Below are positions 6,973 through 15,257 of a DNA stretch of 64,000 nucleotides, one piece after another. The first letter of the stretch is position 1, and the number at the start of each line of letters is the position of its first letter. The notes under the pieces are model-generated. The model saw nothing but the letters and a program-made list of their open reading frames with translations, was not told where the DNA came from and did not search any database. Source of the DNA: Pseudomonas sp. PSE14 (lineage in GTDB: Bacteria > Pseudomonadota > Gammaproteobacteria > Pseudomonadales > Pseudomonadaceae). The stretch covers positions 5,642,001 through 5,706,000 of the forward strand of contig NZ_CP115669.1 of assembly GCF_029203285.1 (NCBI RefSeq). The letters are read 5' to 3'. The translations under genes were made by a program, and so were the position numbers.

Positions 6973-9186
6973 TCAGTTGCGGTTGTCGTAGCGGTAGGCG
7001 TAGGCGCCGTAGTCGTAGGCGGCGGTCGAGGCCTTGCGCCTGACTCCATTGAGGATCGCGCCCTGCAGATGGATGCCGTTCTGGCCCAGGCGGCGGCGGG
7101 CGGTATCGATTTCGCTGGTCGGGCTCTGGCCGAAGCGGGTCACCAGCAGGCTGATGCCGCACAGCCGGCCGATCAGCGACGCGTCGGTCACCGCCAGCAC
7201 CGGCGGAGTGTCGACGATGACCAGGTCGTACATCGCCGAAGCGTCGCGCAGCAGCTGGGCGAAGCTTTCATTCATCAGCAGTTCCGACGGGTTCGGCGCG
7301 GCGAAACCACAGGAGATGAAGTCCAGGTCCGACACCTCGGTCGGCAGGATCACCTCGCTCAGCGGGCGACGGGAACTCAGCGCATCGGACAGGCCATGCC
7401 GCGGGGTCAGGCCGAACACGCGGTGCAGGTAGCCCTTGCGCATGTCACCGTCGATCAGCAGGGTGCGCAGGCCGGACTGGGCAATGATCGCCGCCAGGTT
7501 GCAGGAGACGAACGACTTGCCGGCGCCCGGCGCCGGGCTGGTGAGCATCACCACGTTGTTGCGTGCCTCCAGCAGGGCGAAATGCAGGTTGGTGCGCAGG
7601 CTGCGCAGCGCCTCGTTGGCCAGGTCGCCCGGATTGGCGGCGGCCAGCAGCATGGGCGCATGCGCGGTGATATTCCCCTTGCGCTCCCTTTCCAGGCGCT
7701 CCTGCTGACGGGAGTACGGCACCGCCGCGAGCACCGAGAGGCCGAGCTGTTCGATCGCCTCGGGATTCTCCACGCCCCGGTAGAAGGCCTGGCGCAGGAA
7801 CAGGATGCCCATCGAGACACAGAAGCCGAGCAGGGTGGCGAGCAGCACGATGATCTTGCGCATCGGCTTGGCCGGTTTTTCCACGTCAGCCTGGGCGGTG
7901 TCGATCACCCGCACGTTGCCGATGGTGCCGGCGCGCAGGATGTCCTGCTCCTGGGCCTTGTCCAGCACGGTGGTATAGGTCTGCTGGGTAACGCGCATGT
8001 CACGGGAGAGACGCAGCAGTTCCTGCTGGGTGGAAGGCAGGGCCTGGATACGCCCCTGCAACGCCTGCTTGCGGGCCTCCAGGCTCGCCACCTGCTTGAG
8101 CAGCGCCTGGTAGGTCGGATGACTGGGGGCGTACAGGCGGTCGTACTCGGCGCGCTTGAGCTTGAGGTCGGAGAGCTGGTTGTCGATGCCGACGACCTGG
8201 TCCAGCACGCCACGGGTCTCGACGCTGATGTCGGCGGACTTGGCGCTGGTCTGGTAGGCGTTGTAGGCGGCCTCGGCGCGCTCCAGCTCCATGCGTACCA
8301 TCGGCAGCTGCGAGCGCAGGAACTGCAGGCGCTGGGAGGCTTCGGCGGAACTGCGCTCGACGTTCTGCAGCACGTAGAGATGGCTGATCTTGTCGAGGAT
8401 GAGGTCGGCCTGCCCGGCGTTGGGGTCCTCCAGGGTCATGTAGATGATTCCGGAATCCTTGCCGGCCTCGACCACCTTGAGCGCCTTCTGATACTCCAGG
8501 GTGGTGGTCAGCAGGCGGTTGCGGGTGAGGATGAACTCGGTGCCCGGATGTGCCACCAGCGCGTCCACCTCGATGGTGAAGCCCTTCTCGATGACGGTCT
8601 TGTTCACCTCGCCGCGCAGCAGCTGTTCCCCGTCGGCATTGAGCAGGACATAGGCGCCGCCATTCTCGGTGACCAGGGTCAGCGGTTCGCCGAGATACTC
8701 TTCGGGCACTTCCAGCTGGTACACCTTGATCTGCTCGCCGCCCCAGGCGAAGGCGCCCATGCCGAACAGCGGCGAGGCCAGCGGCTGGGCCGGGGTCGGC
8801 TTGAAGTGCCGCGCCATGTAATCGCCCAGCAGCGGCATGTGCCGGGGCTTGGCAACGATATAGAGCTTGAGCAGCTCCACCGCCTTGCCGAGCACCGCAC
8901 GGGATTTCAACAGCTCGATCTCGGTGGCGGCCAGGGACACCGAGTCGGGGCGGTTGATCACCTCGGGAGTGCCGTTGAGGCCGTTCTTCTTCTGCTCGAC
9001 CTGGATCATCGCGCCCGAGACGTAGATCGGCGTGGCGATCAGCGCATAGACCAGTCCCAGGGTGGCGAACAGCCCGGTGACGATGAGGATCATTCGCTTG
9101 TGGTCAAAGAGCAGGCGTAGCAGGCCGGCCACGTCGATTCGGGTGTCCTGGACATTCTCCAGGGACGAGTGGGGCATGATACTCAT
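6973..9186 (-). CDS. wzc: Wzc-type chain-length regulator and bacterial tyrosine autokinase
   Basis: A 737-residue inner-membrane protein. TM1 is at about 31-52, followed by the periplasmic Wzz domain with a long coiled-coil stretch (about 270-430), then TM2 at about 444-465. The cytoplasmic BY-kinase domain has Walker A PAPGAGKS (551-558), Walker A' LLIDGD (576-581) and Walker B VIVDTPP (656-662). The C-terminal tail has five tyrosines (724, 726, 729, 731, 733), the expected autophosphorylation cluster. It co-polymerises with export proteins to set EPS chain length. The start at 9186 has GGAGG ten bases upstream; a second ATG three codons later is possible. The partner exporter (Wza) and phosphatase (Wzb) are not in this window. 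Confidence 0.93.
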   Translation of the reverse strand: MSIMPHSSLENVQDTRIDVAGLLRLLFDHKRMILIVTGLFATLGLVYALIATPIYVSGAMIQVEQKKNGLNGTPEVINRPDSVSLAATEIELLKSRAVLGKAVELLKLYIVAKPRHMPLLGDYMARHFKPTPAQPLASPLFGMGAFAWGGEQIKVYQLEVPEEYLGEPLTLVTENGGAYVLLNADGEQLLRGEVNKTVIEKGFTIEVDALVAHPGTEFILTRNRLLTTTLEYQKALKVVEAGKDSGIIYMTLEDPNAGQADLILDKISHLYVLQNVERSSAEASQRLQFLRSQLPMVRMELERAEAAYNAYQTSAKSADISVETRGVLDQVVGIDNQLSDLKLKRAEYDRLYAPSHPTYQALLKQVASLEARKQALQGRIQALPSTQQELLRLSRDMRVTQQTYTTVLDKAQEQDILRAGTIGNVRVIDTAQADVEKPAKPMRKIIVLLATLLGFCVSMGILFLRQAFYRGVENPEAIEQLGLSVLAAVPYSRQQERLERERKGNITAHAPMLLAAANPGDLANEALRSLRTNLHFALLEARNNVVMLTSPAPGAGKSFVSCNLAAIIAQSGLRTLLIDGDMRKGYLHRVFGLTPRHGLSDALSSRRPLSEVILPTEVSDLDFISCGFAAPNPSELLMNESFAQLLRDASAMYDLVIVDTPPVLAVTDASLIGRLCGISLLVTRFGQSPTSEIDTARRRLGQNGIHLQGAILNGVRRKASTAAYDYGAYAYRYDNRN

Positions 9187-9217
9187 GGACTTCCATCCTC
9201 CGGTGACGTGACGCGGC

Positions 9218-10147
9218 TCAGCGCGCGTGGATCGGGTTCAGCCGCTTGAGCAGGTTCAGGCTGTGATTGCCGATCAGCAGCAGGAACGCCTCGATCTTGC
9301 GCGGCAGGGGAATCGCGGCCATCGACAGGCGGCAGACCTGGACCAGGAAGTACTCGTGCAGCGCCTGGTCGCCGATGCGCTGGTAGTAGCGCGACAGGCA
9401 GTAGTAGGTGTGCAGCGTCATCCGTTGCTGCACGCGGTCCGCCTGCATGGAGAAGATCCCGCCCTTGTGCCGGCGGTAGGCGGCCGGGCCGATCTGTTCG
9501 AGGAACTTGCCCTTGCCATAGGCCCCCAGCAGCGACCACCAGCACAGGTCCACCATGCGGGTGGTGCGCAGCTCCTCGGGCATCTCGCCCAGGACATTGC
9601 GGAAGCAGGCAGTCAGGGTGGAAATCGCACGTCCCTGTTGCAGTTCCCGGCGGCTGGCATCACGGCGGAAGCGCCCGGTGAGCTGCCGCGGCTTGATGAC
9701 GCCGTTCTCGTCGAAGACATAGGCATCGTGATAGGTGATCACGTAGTCCGGATGGCGCTCGAGGAAATCGACCTGGATCTGCAGCTTGTGCGGATCGGTC
9801 CAGAAGTCGTCGCCCTCGCAATAGGCGATGTAGCGGCCACGCGCCTTGCGGAAGGTCGGCATGCCGTGGGAGACGCCCTTGGAGTACTGGTTTTCCTTGT
9901 GGAAGATCGGCTTGATGATGTGCGGGTAGCGCGCGGCGTAGTCGGCGATCAGCTCGGCGGTGCCATCGGTGGAGGCGTCGTCGTTGATCACCACCTCGAA
10001 GCGGAAGTCGGTGATCTGTTCGAGGAAACTGTCCAGCGTGCGACCGATGTAGTTCACCTGGTTGTAGGCCAGGCACACGATACTCAGCAGCGGTTCAGGG
10101 GCTTCCGGCCAGTTGGACAGAATCTGCAGCTCGGAGCGGATATCCAT
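9218..10147 (-). CDS. Glycosyltransferase family 2
   Basis: A 309-residue GT-A enzyme. It has LLSIVCLAYNQVNYIGRTLDS, then VINDDASTDGT (metal-nucleotide site) and YCEGDDFWTD, the second acidic motif typical of family 2 enzymes with tailored acceptor loops. A C-terminal hydrophobic stretch (KIEAFLLLIGNHSLNLLKRL) may be amphipathic and membrane-associated. It lies directly after the flippase gene with two bases between, and about 30 bases before wzc. Probably adds one residue of the EPS repeat; sugar unknown. Confidence 0.9.
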   Translation of the reverse strand: MDIRSELQILSNWPEAPEPLLSIVCLAYNQVNYIGRTLDSFLEQITDFRFEVVINDDASTDGTAELIADYAARYPHIIKPIFHKENQYSKGVSHGMPTFRKARGRYIAYCEGDDFWTDPHKLQIQVDFLERHPDYVITYHDAYVFDENGVIKPRQLTGRFRRDASRRELQQGRAISTLTACFRNVLGEMPEELRTTRMVDLCWWSLLGAYGKGKFLEQIGPAAYRRHKGGIFSMQADRVQQRMTLHTYYCLSRYYQRIGDQALHEYFLVQVCRLSMAAIPLPRKIEAFLLLIGNHSLNLLKRLNPIHAR

Positions 10148-10149
10148 GT

Positions 10150-11670
10150 CTAGGCACTCGGCTTCTGGAACGGTTTGAACAGACGCAGCAACGCGGCAGC
10201 GCAGCCCACGCCCACCAGGGTCAGGGTGATCAGCCCGCAGGCGGCCAGCGCCAGCAGCAGGGACAGGCGCTCGCCGGTACGAGCCAGCAACGCGTAGACG
10301 GGTTCGCTGAGCAGCAGCCCGGCACCGCTCAGCGCGGCGATCTGCAGGGTGTCGCGCAGCCAGGGCCAGTGCAGGTCATCGCCAAAGCGGCGATGCACGA
10401 TCGGCGGCCAGATCAGGAAGGACGCCAGGCGCAGGCCGAACCAGCACAGCGCCACGCCGAGCACGCCGTACAGGTAAGCGCTGGCCACCACCAGCGGAAT
10501 GCTCACCAGCGCCGACACCACGCTGTACCAGACGTGCAGGTGCAGCTGGCCGTGGGCGTACTGCAGGTAGAACTGGAAACTGCTCACCGCCATCAGGCCG
10601 GCGCCGAGCACATACCAGACCAGTACGGGCTGGCACCATCTGGCGGCCTCGGGATCGCCGCTCCAGGCCAGGATCAGGTCGTGACCATGAGCGGCGATCA
10701 CCGCGACCATCGGGAGCAGCAGCACACAGACGAAACGGTTCGCCTTCAGGTAGAGCTGCTGCATGTCATCGTGACGCCCCTCGGCGATCAGCATGGTCAT
10801 GCGCGGCAGCAGCGACTGCGCCAACGGGTTGACCAGACTGAGGATGCCGCCGCTGACCAGCGCCACCAGGGAGAAATAGCCGTAGTCTCGCAACGGCATC
10901 AGGCTCGACAGCAACACCTTGTCGAGTTGGGTGAGGATGATCCACAGCCCGGAGGTGAAGCTCATCCCCAGAGCGAAGGGAATCACCGGCCGCAACGTGT
11001 TCCAGCAGAACCGCGTGAACAGCCGCACCTCCATCCACAGGTAAGCCTTGGCGCCGAGCATCAGGGTTTCGAGCAGCGACACCGCCACCTGGAATTCGAA
11101 GAACACCAGCGGGTCCTGGCTGACCTTGACCACCAGCAGCAGGCCGCCGAAGTAACGCAGGGTGGTGATGAAGACGTTGATCCCGTTGATCCAGCCGTGC
11201 AGCTCCAGCCCCTGCAGCGCGCTGCGGTACAGCGTGCCGTACAGGCGCAGGGCGACCAGCAGGCCCATCAGGCTGATGCACTGCGCCACCAGCGCCGGGC
11301 TCAGCACGTGGACGTTCAGCCAGCGCCCGGCGATCCAGGAACTGCCGGCATACACCGCCAGCGAACTGAGCAGGGTCAGCGGCAGCAGGATCAGCTCGAA
11401 GGAGCGCAGCAGGCTCGCCTGGCCATAGGACTCGCCCTCGGTACCGCGGACGTGGGCCACCTCCCGCACCAGGGCTGGCGAGAGCCCGACATCCAGCAGC
11501 AGCAGCCAGGACTGCAGGACCGCGAAGAAACCGATCAGACCATAGGCCTCGGCGCCCAGATGGCCGAGATAGAACGGCTGGATCAGGATGCCGATGACGA
11601 TCGCATAAGCCTGCCCCACGTAGTTCAGCAGGGTATTGCGGATCATCGACAGCGAGCGCTTGGCCGACAT
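10150..11670 (-). CDS. wzx: Wzx-type lipid-linked oligosaccharide flippase
   Basis: A 506-residue integral membrane protein with about 12-14 hydrophobic helices and few charged residues between them, the MOP-superfamily polysaccharide transporter layout. The N-terminal NTLLNYVGQAYAIVIGILIQPFYLGHLG and AYGLIGFFAVLQSWLLLLDVGL are characteristic of Wzx flippases. It moves undecaprenyl-PP-linked repeat units across the inner membrane to the polymerase. GAGGAA precedes the ATG. The gap to the upstream aminotransferase gene is 10 bases, so they are surely cotranscribed. With a Wzy-like protein and Wzc nearby, the system is the Wzx/Wzy-dependent type. Confidence 0.92.
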   Translation of the reverse strand: MSAKRSLSMIRNTLLNYVGQAYAIVIGILIQPFYLGHLGAEAYGLIGFFAVLQSWLLLLDVGLSPALVREVAHVRGTEGESYGQASLLRSFELILLPLTLLSSLAVYAGSSWIAGRWLNVHVLSPALVAQCISLMGLLVALRLYGTLYRSALQGLELHGWINGINVFITTLRYFGGLLLVVKVSQDPLVFFEFQVAVSLLETLMLGAKAYLWMEVRLFTRFCWNTLRPVIPFALGMSFTSGLWIILTQLDKVLLSSLMPLRDYGYFSLVALVSGGILSLVNPLAQSLLPRMTMLIAEGRHDDMQQLYLKANRFVCVLLLPMVAVIAAHGHDLILAWSGDPEAARWCQPVLVWYVLGAGLMAVSSFQFYLQYAHGQLHLHVWYSVVSALVSIPLVVASAYLYGVLGVALCWFGLRLASFLIWPPIVHRRFGDDLHWPWLRDTLQIAALSGAGLLLSEPVYALLARTGERLSLLLALAACGLITLTLVGVGCAAALLRLFKPFQKPSA

Positions 11671-11680
11671 GACCGATTCC

Positions 11681-12775
11681 TCAGACCGCCACGGCCACCC
11701 GGCCGACGTCCATCTGCAGCACCTCGATCACCGCATGCTGCACATCCTGCGGCAGCCCCGGATACAGCGGCAGGCAGAGAATGCGCTGGCTCAACTCCCG
11801 CGAGATGGCTTGCGGCTGCTGCGGCGCGAGGTAGTCGAGGGTGTCCAGCGAGGGGTAGAAGTAGCGCCGTGGGTTGACCCCGATGGCATTCAGCCCGCTG
11901 CGCACGCGCAGCACCTGCTCCTCGTCGCGCAGGCCGATCGGGTAGTAGCTGTTGTTCTGCCGGGCGCCGGCCTGGACGGTCTGCAGGTCGTAGTAGCCAC
12001 TCAGGGCAGCGGTGTAGCGGGCAGCGATTTCCTCGCGCTGGGAGAGGATGCTGTCGATGTCATCGAGCAGGCACAGCCCCATGGCGGCGGAGAACTCATT
12101 GAGCTTGGCGTTGATCCCGGGGCCGGTAATCTTGTCCACGCCGGCGATGCCGAAGTTGCACAGCAGGCGGATCTGCCGGGCGAGCTCGTCATCGGCGGTC
12201 ACGATGGCGCCGCCCTCGATGGTGTGGAACAGCTTGGTGGCGTGGAAGCTCAGGGTGCTCAGGTCACCCCAGGCCAGCACCGAGCGGTCGCGGTAGCGCG
12301 AACCGAAGGCGTGGGCGCCGTCGTAGATCACCTTCAAGCGATTGCGCTGGGCCACCGCCTGGATCTCTTCCACCGCGCAGGGGTTGCCGAACACGTGGGT
12401 GGCGACGATGGCCGTGGTGTCCGGCGCCAGGCTCGCCTCGATCAGTTGCGGATCGAGGTTCCAGGTGCGCGCGTCGATATCGGCGAAGCGCGGGCGGATG
12501 TGCTCCCACTCCAGCGTGCTGCTGGTGGCGACGAAGCTGAACGGCGTGGTCACCGCGCTACCGGTCACGCCCAACGCGCGGTACGCCACCTGCAGGGCGA
12601 TGGTGCCATTGCAGGTGAGGATCACATTGCGCACCCCCAGGTAGTCCTGCAGACGCTCCTCTAGCGCGGTGGCGAAGGGGCCGTGGTTGGTCAGCCAGCC
12701 CGTGGCGTATATCTGCTCCACGTAGCGCTTGAACTTGTCCAGGTCGCCCAGATACGTCTTGGTCACATTGATCAC
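11681..12775 (-). CDS. DegT/DnrJ/EryC1/StrS-family sugar aminotransferase
   Basis: A 364-residue PLP enzyme that probably transfers an amino group onto a keto-deoxysugar nucleotide. The phosphate-binding loop region TCNGTIALQVAY, Asp152 in VIYDGAHAFG (pairs with PLP nitrogen) and the Schiff-base lysine in SFHATKLFHTIEGG (Lys181) are all present. I chose the GTG at 12775 because it gives the standard MINVTKTYL opening of the family and has AGAGGG about 8-9 bases upstream. A GTG at 12814, directly after the upstream TGA, would add 13 residues. The product would be an amino-6-deoxysugar, likely dTDP-linked given rmlA, so the EPS may contain an N-acylated aminosugar. Confidence 0.88.
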   Translation of the reverse strand: MINVTKTYLGDLDKFKRYVEQIYATGWLTNHGPFATALEERLQDYLGVRNVILTCNGTIALQVAYRALGVTGSAVTTPFSFVATSSTLEWEHIRPRFADIDARTWNLDPQLIEASLAPDTTAIVATHVFGNPCAVEEIQAVAQRNRLKVIYDGAHAFGSRYRDRSVLAWGDLSTLSFHATKLFHTIEGGAIVTADDELARQIRLLCNFGIAGVDKITGPGINAKLNEFSAAMGLCLLDDIDSILSQREEIAARYTAALSGYYDLQTVQAGARQNNSYYPIGLRDEEQVLRVRSGLNAIGVNPRRYFYPSLDTLDYLAPQQPQAISRELSQRILCLPLYPGLPQDVQHAVIEVLQMDVGRVAVAV

Positions 12776-12814
12776 AATCGCATCCCTCTGATGGATGAAA
12801 AGTGCCTCTGCCAC

Positions 12815-14227
12815 TCAACCCAGCGCGGACAGCACGAAAGGCGTGCCGTCGAGCGGGGTTTCCAGTGACGGCTCGGGTGCTTGCGGGGCGTGGCCGGCCA
12901 GGTGTTCCTGAAGGGCTTCGATGACCCTGCCGCTGGCGTCGTGGTGGAACTGCCAGACGCCATAGATGCGGCTGTCGAAGGAGCGCTCGCTGCCGAGCAT
13001 CGGGTTGGCCGCCAGCCCCGATCCGAGACCAAAGCTGTACAGCCCGGGGATCGGCTGGCCGTTGATATCGCGCAGGCAACCGGCGGCGTCAGAGTCCAGC
13101 CCGCCCTTGCTCTCGCGCACCTGCAGCGGCTCGCCGTTGGCGTGGCGCATTGCCGGCAGGCAGGGCTGATAACCGATGGCCTGGACCATCACACCCGGCT
13201 CGCTGCAACACCGTTCCAGGCGTTCGCGGGTAGCCGGCGAGCGGTCCTCCAGACGCAGCAGTTCAACCTTCACCCGAGTACCACTGACATGGCCGTTGGC
13301 GAGCACATCGGTACCCACCTGGTGGGCGCGGTAGCGCAGCCCGCCGGAGCGATTGACCCGGCCGGACACCGGGCAGACATCCATGCTCTCGTCCACCTGG
13401 TAACCGGCGGCCAGCGCCTCCTCGACACTCTCGAAGAACAGGCGGATCGGCGCGCGGTGCAGCAGGGTCAGCCGTTCCAGGCCGAGACAGTCGAGGGCGC
13501 AGGCCAGGTTGTCGAGCACCGAGAAGGCGCTGTGGGAGCCGCCGACCACGGTGAAATGGCTGTCCGGCGTCACCCGATCGCTGAACAGTTCCACCAGTTC
13601 GGCGGGACTCAGGCTGAGCAGCGCGTCGGAGGAATAGACGATGGGGCCGTCGGCGCTCAGGTGCAGGTCCTGCTCGGCCAGGCTCCAGTGCAGGTACTCG
13701 CGGGTCTGCCGGCCGCCGAGGTTGAGCACCAGGCCGCCCGCCTCCACCTGCCAGGAGCAGGAGCCGCTGCGCAGGGCCAGCTGGAAGCTGCCGTCGCCGT
13801 GGGCGGTGACCTTCTCGATGCGGGTACCCAGGGCGACATCGACACCCAGGTGCTGGGTGACGTAGCGCATGAACAGCGTCGAGGCGTGCGCCAACAACTC
13901 GCCCACTTGCGTGAGCATCGGCGCGCCGTGGGGATCGTCGCGCAGCCGGCGGAAGGCTGCCGAATGTTCCAGCGGCGCAAAGATCGGCAGCAGTGCCGGA
14001 TCACGCAGGCAGTCGAGGAACACATCGCCCACCGAGTTGGCGGTGATGTGGTAGTCCCCCAGGCGGCCACGGCCGACCGCCAGCGCGGCATCCACGACCA
14101 ACAGGCCGGAGCGCGCCAGGCTGGCGAGCGCTCCGGTCTTGTAGGCATTGAACAGAAACCCCATGCCGGCTGGGCCGGCACCACCGACCACACAGGCATA
14201 ACTGGAACGAAAGGATTGCTCGGTCAT
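12815..14227 (-). CDS. FAD/NAD(P)-dependent oxidoreductase, first gene of the EPS operon
   Basis: A 470-residue flavoprotein. Its N-terminal CVVGGAGPAGMGFL carries the GxGxxG dinucleotide fold. A second Rossmann-like site, FTVVGGSHSAFSVL (about residue 245), is arranged as in lysine/ornithine N-hydroxylases and related flavin monooxygenases. Toward the C-terminus, GLYSFGLGSGL resembles the FAD-closing motif of this superfamily. An AGGGAG site lies about 9 bases before the ATG. It ends directly before the aminotransferase frame. Substrate unknown: it could hydroxylate or oxidise a sugar or its amino/acyl group, or act on an unrelated metabolite. Such an enzyme is not part of standard Wzx/Wzy clusters. 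Confidence 0.75.
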   Translation of the reverse strand: MTEQSFRSSYACVVGGAGPAGMGFLFNAYKTGALASLARSGLLVVDAALAVGRGRLGDYHITANSVGDVFLDCLRDPALLPIFAPLEHSAAFRRLRDDPHGAPMLTQVGELLAHASTLFMRYVTQHLGVDVALGTRIEKVTAHGDGSFQLALRSGSCSWQVEAGGLVLNLGGRQTREYLHWSLAEQDLHLSADGPIVYSSDALLSLSPAELVELFSDRVTPDSHFTVVGGSHSAFSVLDNLACALDCLGLERLTLLHRAPIRLFFESVEEALAAGYQVDESMDVCPVSGRVNRSGGLRYRAHQVGTDVLANGHVSGTRVKVELLRLEDRSPATRERLERCCSEPGVMVQAIGYQPCLPAMRHANGEPLQVRESKGGLDSDAAGCLRDINGQPIPGLYSFGLGSGLAANPMLGSERSFDSRIYGVWQFHHDASGRVIEALQEHLAGHAPQAPEPSLETPLDGTPFVLSALG

Positions 14228-14745
14228 CAGCCTGACTCCCTAGCGAGCTCGGGCACATGGCCCTCGTCGTGACGCCGGCACGACCGGCCGGCAAGGGGCG
14301 CGCGTTCGCGCCGAAATTCCGTCGCACACTGCAGGGGCTCGATCAGAGCGGGGACGGATGCGTGAACGGCACATCGCGAACGAGTGCCGGAGAAAGCACT
14401 TCGAAAACCCGCCGAAGTTGCACTTTCTGCGATAAGGGAAATAGCGTTCGGTGCTTTTGAAGTTCGACAGGAAGTTCAAAAACAGCGAAGCCTGGAAGAA
14501 AGGGATAAATACGATTGGCGATATATCAGAAGGTCGTATAAAACTTCTTCCGGGACTTGAAACTATTAATGCTTACTTTTCCGGCAAACCTGCCGGAGGT
14601 GCATTCCTGCGTAACCAGATGGGGTTCCCGCTTGACTCGGAAGCCCCTGGGGCCTCACCTGCCGCCCTGCTTTCTTCGCTCATCCACGGTAGTGGCTCCA
14701 CCAGCGGAGATCGCTGCGCATCGGGCTCCTGGAAAAATTCGAAGA

Positions 14746-14759
14746 CAAAGCTACCGCCC
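14746..14759 (-). promoter_or_regulatory. ops/JUMPstart-like element, copy 2 (promoter-distal)
   Basis: On the minus strand it reads GGGCGGTAGCTTTG. It matches bases 1-9 and 11 of the E. coli ops core GGCGGTAGCGTG. It is a perfect 14-base repeat of the copy 88 bases upstream in the transcript. It is flanked by TTCGAA on both sides (14738-14743 and 14762-14767), so the site could sit in a loop. Expected role: pausing RNA polymerase and loading the RfaH encoded in the same operon. Confidence 0.7.
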
Positions 14760-14833
14760 GAGTTCGAATGACCCGATTCCATCAACGATTGATCAGCTGC
14801 TTGTCCCTGCCGTGGCCGTTACGTTCCGCCGGG

Positions 14834-14847
14834 CAAAGCTACCGCCC
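14834..14847 (-). promoter_or_regulatory. ops/JUMPstart-like element, copy 1 (promoter-proximal)
   Basis: The same 14 bases as the distal copy, GGGCGGTAGCTTTG on the minus strand, preceded by GAGG as in JUMPstart (CAGGGGCGGTAGC). It lies about 190 bases downstream of the predicted transcription start and about 610 bases before the first gene. Confidence 0.7.
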
Positions 14848-15003
14848 CTCGGCCAACTCCGAAAATCTGGAAACGACAGCAAAAAAGCCTCGCTTCCGTT
14901 GCGGCGAGCGCCACGGAAGTGCGTGAGCTGAGGACAGGAGGTGGTGGGAAGACAGGGGATGGATCAAATCTTCCGTGACACGCCGCTCGTGAGATAACTC
15001 CCC

Positions 15004-15024
15004 TGGTGTCTCATCCAGACACCA
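15004..15024 (-). promoter_or_regulatory. Hairpin near the 5' end of the EPS transcript
   Basis: An 8-bp perfect stem (TGGTGTCT with AGACACCA) encloses a 5-base loop. With the promoter proposed at 15046-15075 it would begin about 15 bases into the mRNA. It may stabilise the 5' end or be a protein-binding palindrome in DNA. No T-run follows, so it is not a terminator. Confidence 0.5.
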
Positions 15025-15045
15025 TTCGATATTGCTATGTGATTA

Positions 15046-15075
15046 GTAATAGAGGGGGGGCTGGAGGTATGTCAA
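15046..15075 (-). promoter_or_regulatory. Candidate sigma70 promoter of the EPS operon
   Basis: On the minus strand there is a perfect -35 TTGACA (15075-15070), an 18-base spacer, and TATTAC as -10 (15051-15046). Transcription would start near 15039. It is the best -35 in this 1-kb region and is placed upstream of both ops-like sites. The spacer is one base longer than ideal, and AT-rich DNA nearby offers weaker alternatives. Confidence 0.45.
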
Positions 15076-15257
15076 TCAACGAAGTCCCGAACCGCCAATA
15101 ATCCGACAAAAGGCAACAGCGAACTTGTAACTTATTGATTATTAAGCCGCCAATATAATGACATTATCAAACTGGCAACGGCAGTTATTCTCCACGATGA
15201 AACAATGGTATTAGCCGAAAAGTATTAGCTCCGCCACCTGATCCGAGGAGTGGTGTT

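Larger units (their letters stand above)
14228..15257 (-). other. Long leader and promoter region of the EPS operon
   Basis: About 1 kb without a convincing gene. It is patchy in composition: 14440-14600 and 15020-15240 are clearly AT-rich against the GC-rich genes around it. It holds a sigma70-like promoter (15046-15075), a hairpin that would lie near the mRNA 5' end (15004-15024), two ops-like sites (14834-14847 and 14746-14759), and then about 520 bases of untranslated leader to the first start codon. Short open frames here lack ribosome sites and codon bias, so I do not call them. Confidence 0.7.

Noticed and set aside
6895-9120. 741-residue plus-strand open frame
   Set aside because: It lies fully antisense to the Wzc kinase, which has intact kinase motifs. 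The length is an artefact of high GC.
14451-14771. 106-residue plus-strand frame in the EPS leader
   Set aside because: It starts at GTG without a ribosome site, shows no recognisable motif and overlaps an ops-like site.
14573-14785. 70-residue minus-strand frame in the leader
   Set aside because: No ribosome site or coding bias. It could at most be a leader peptide, for which there is no evidence.
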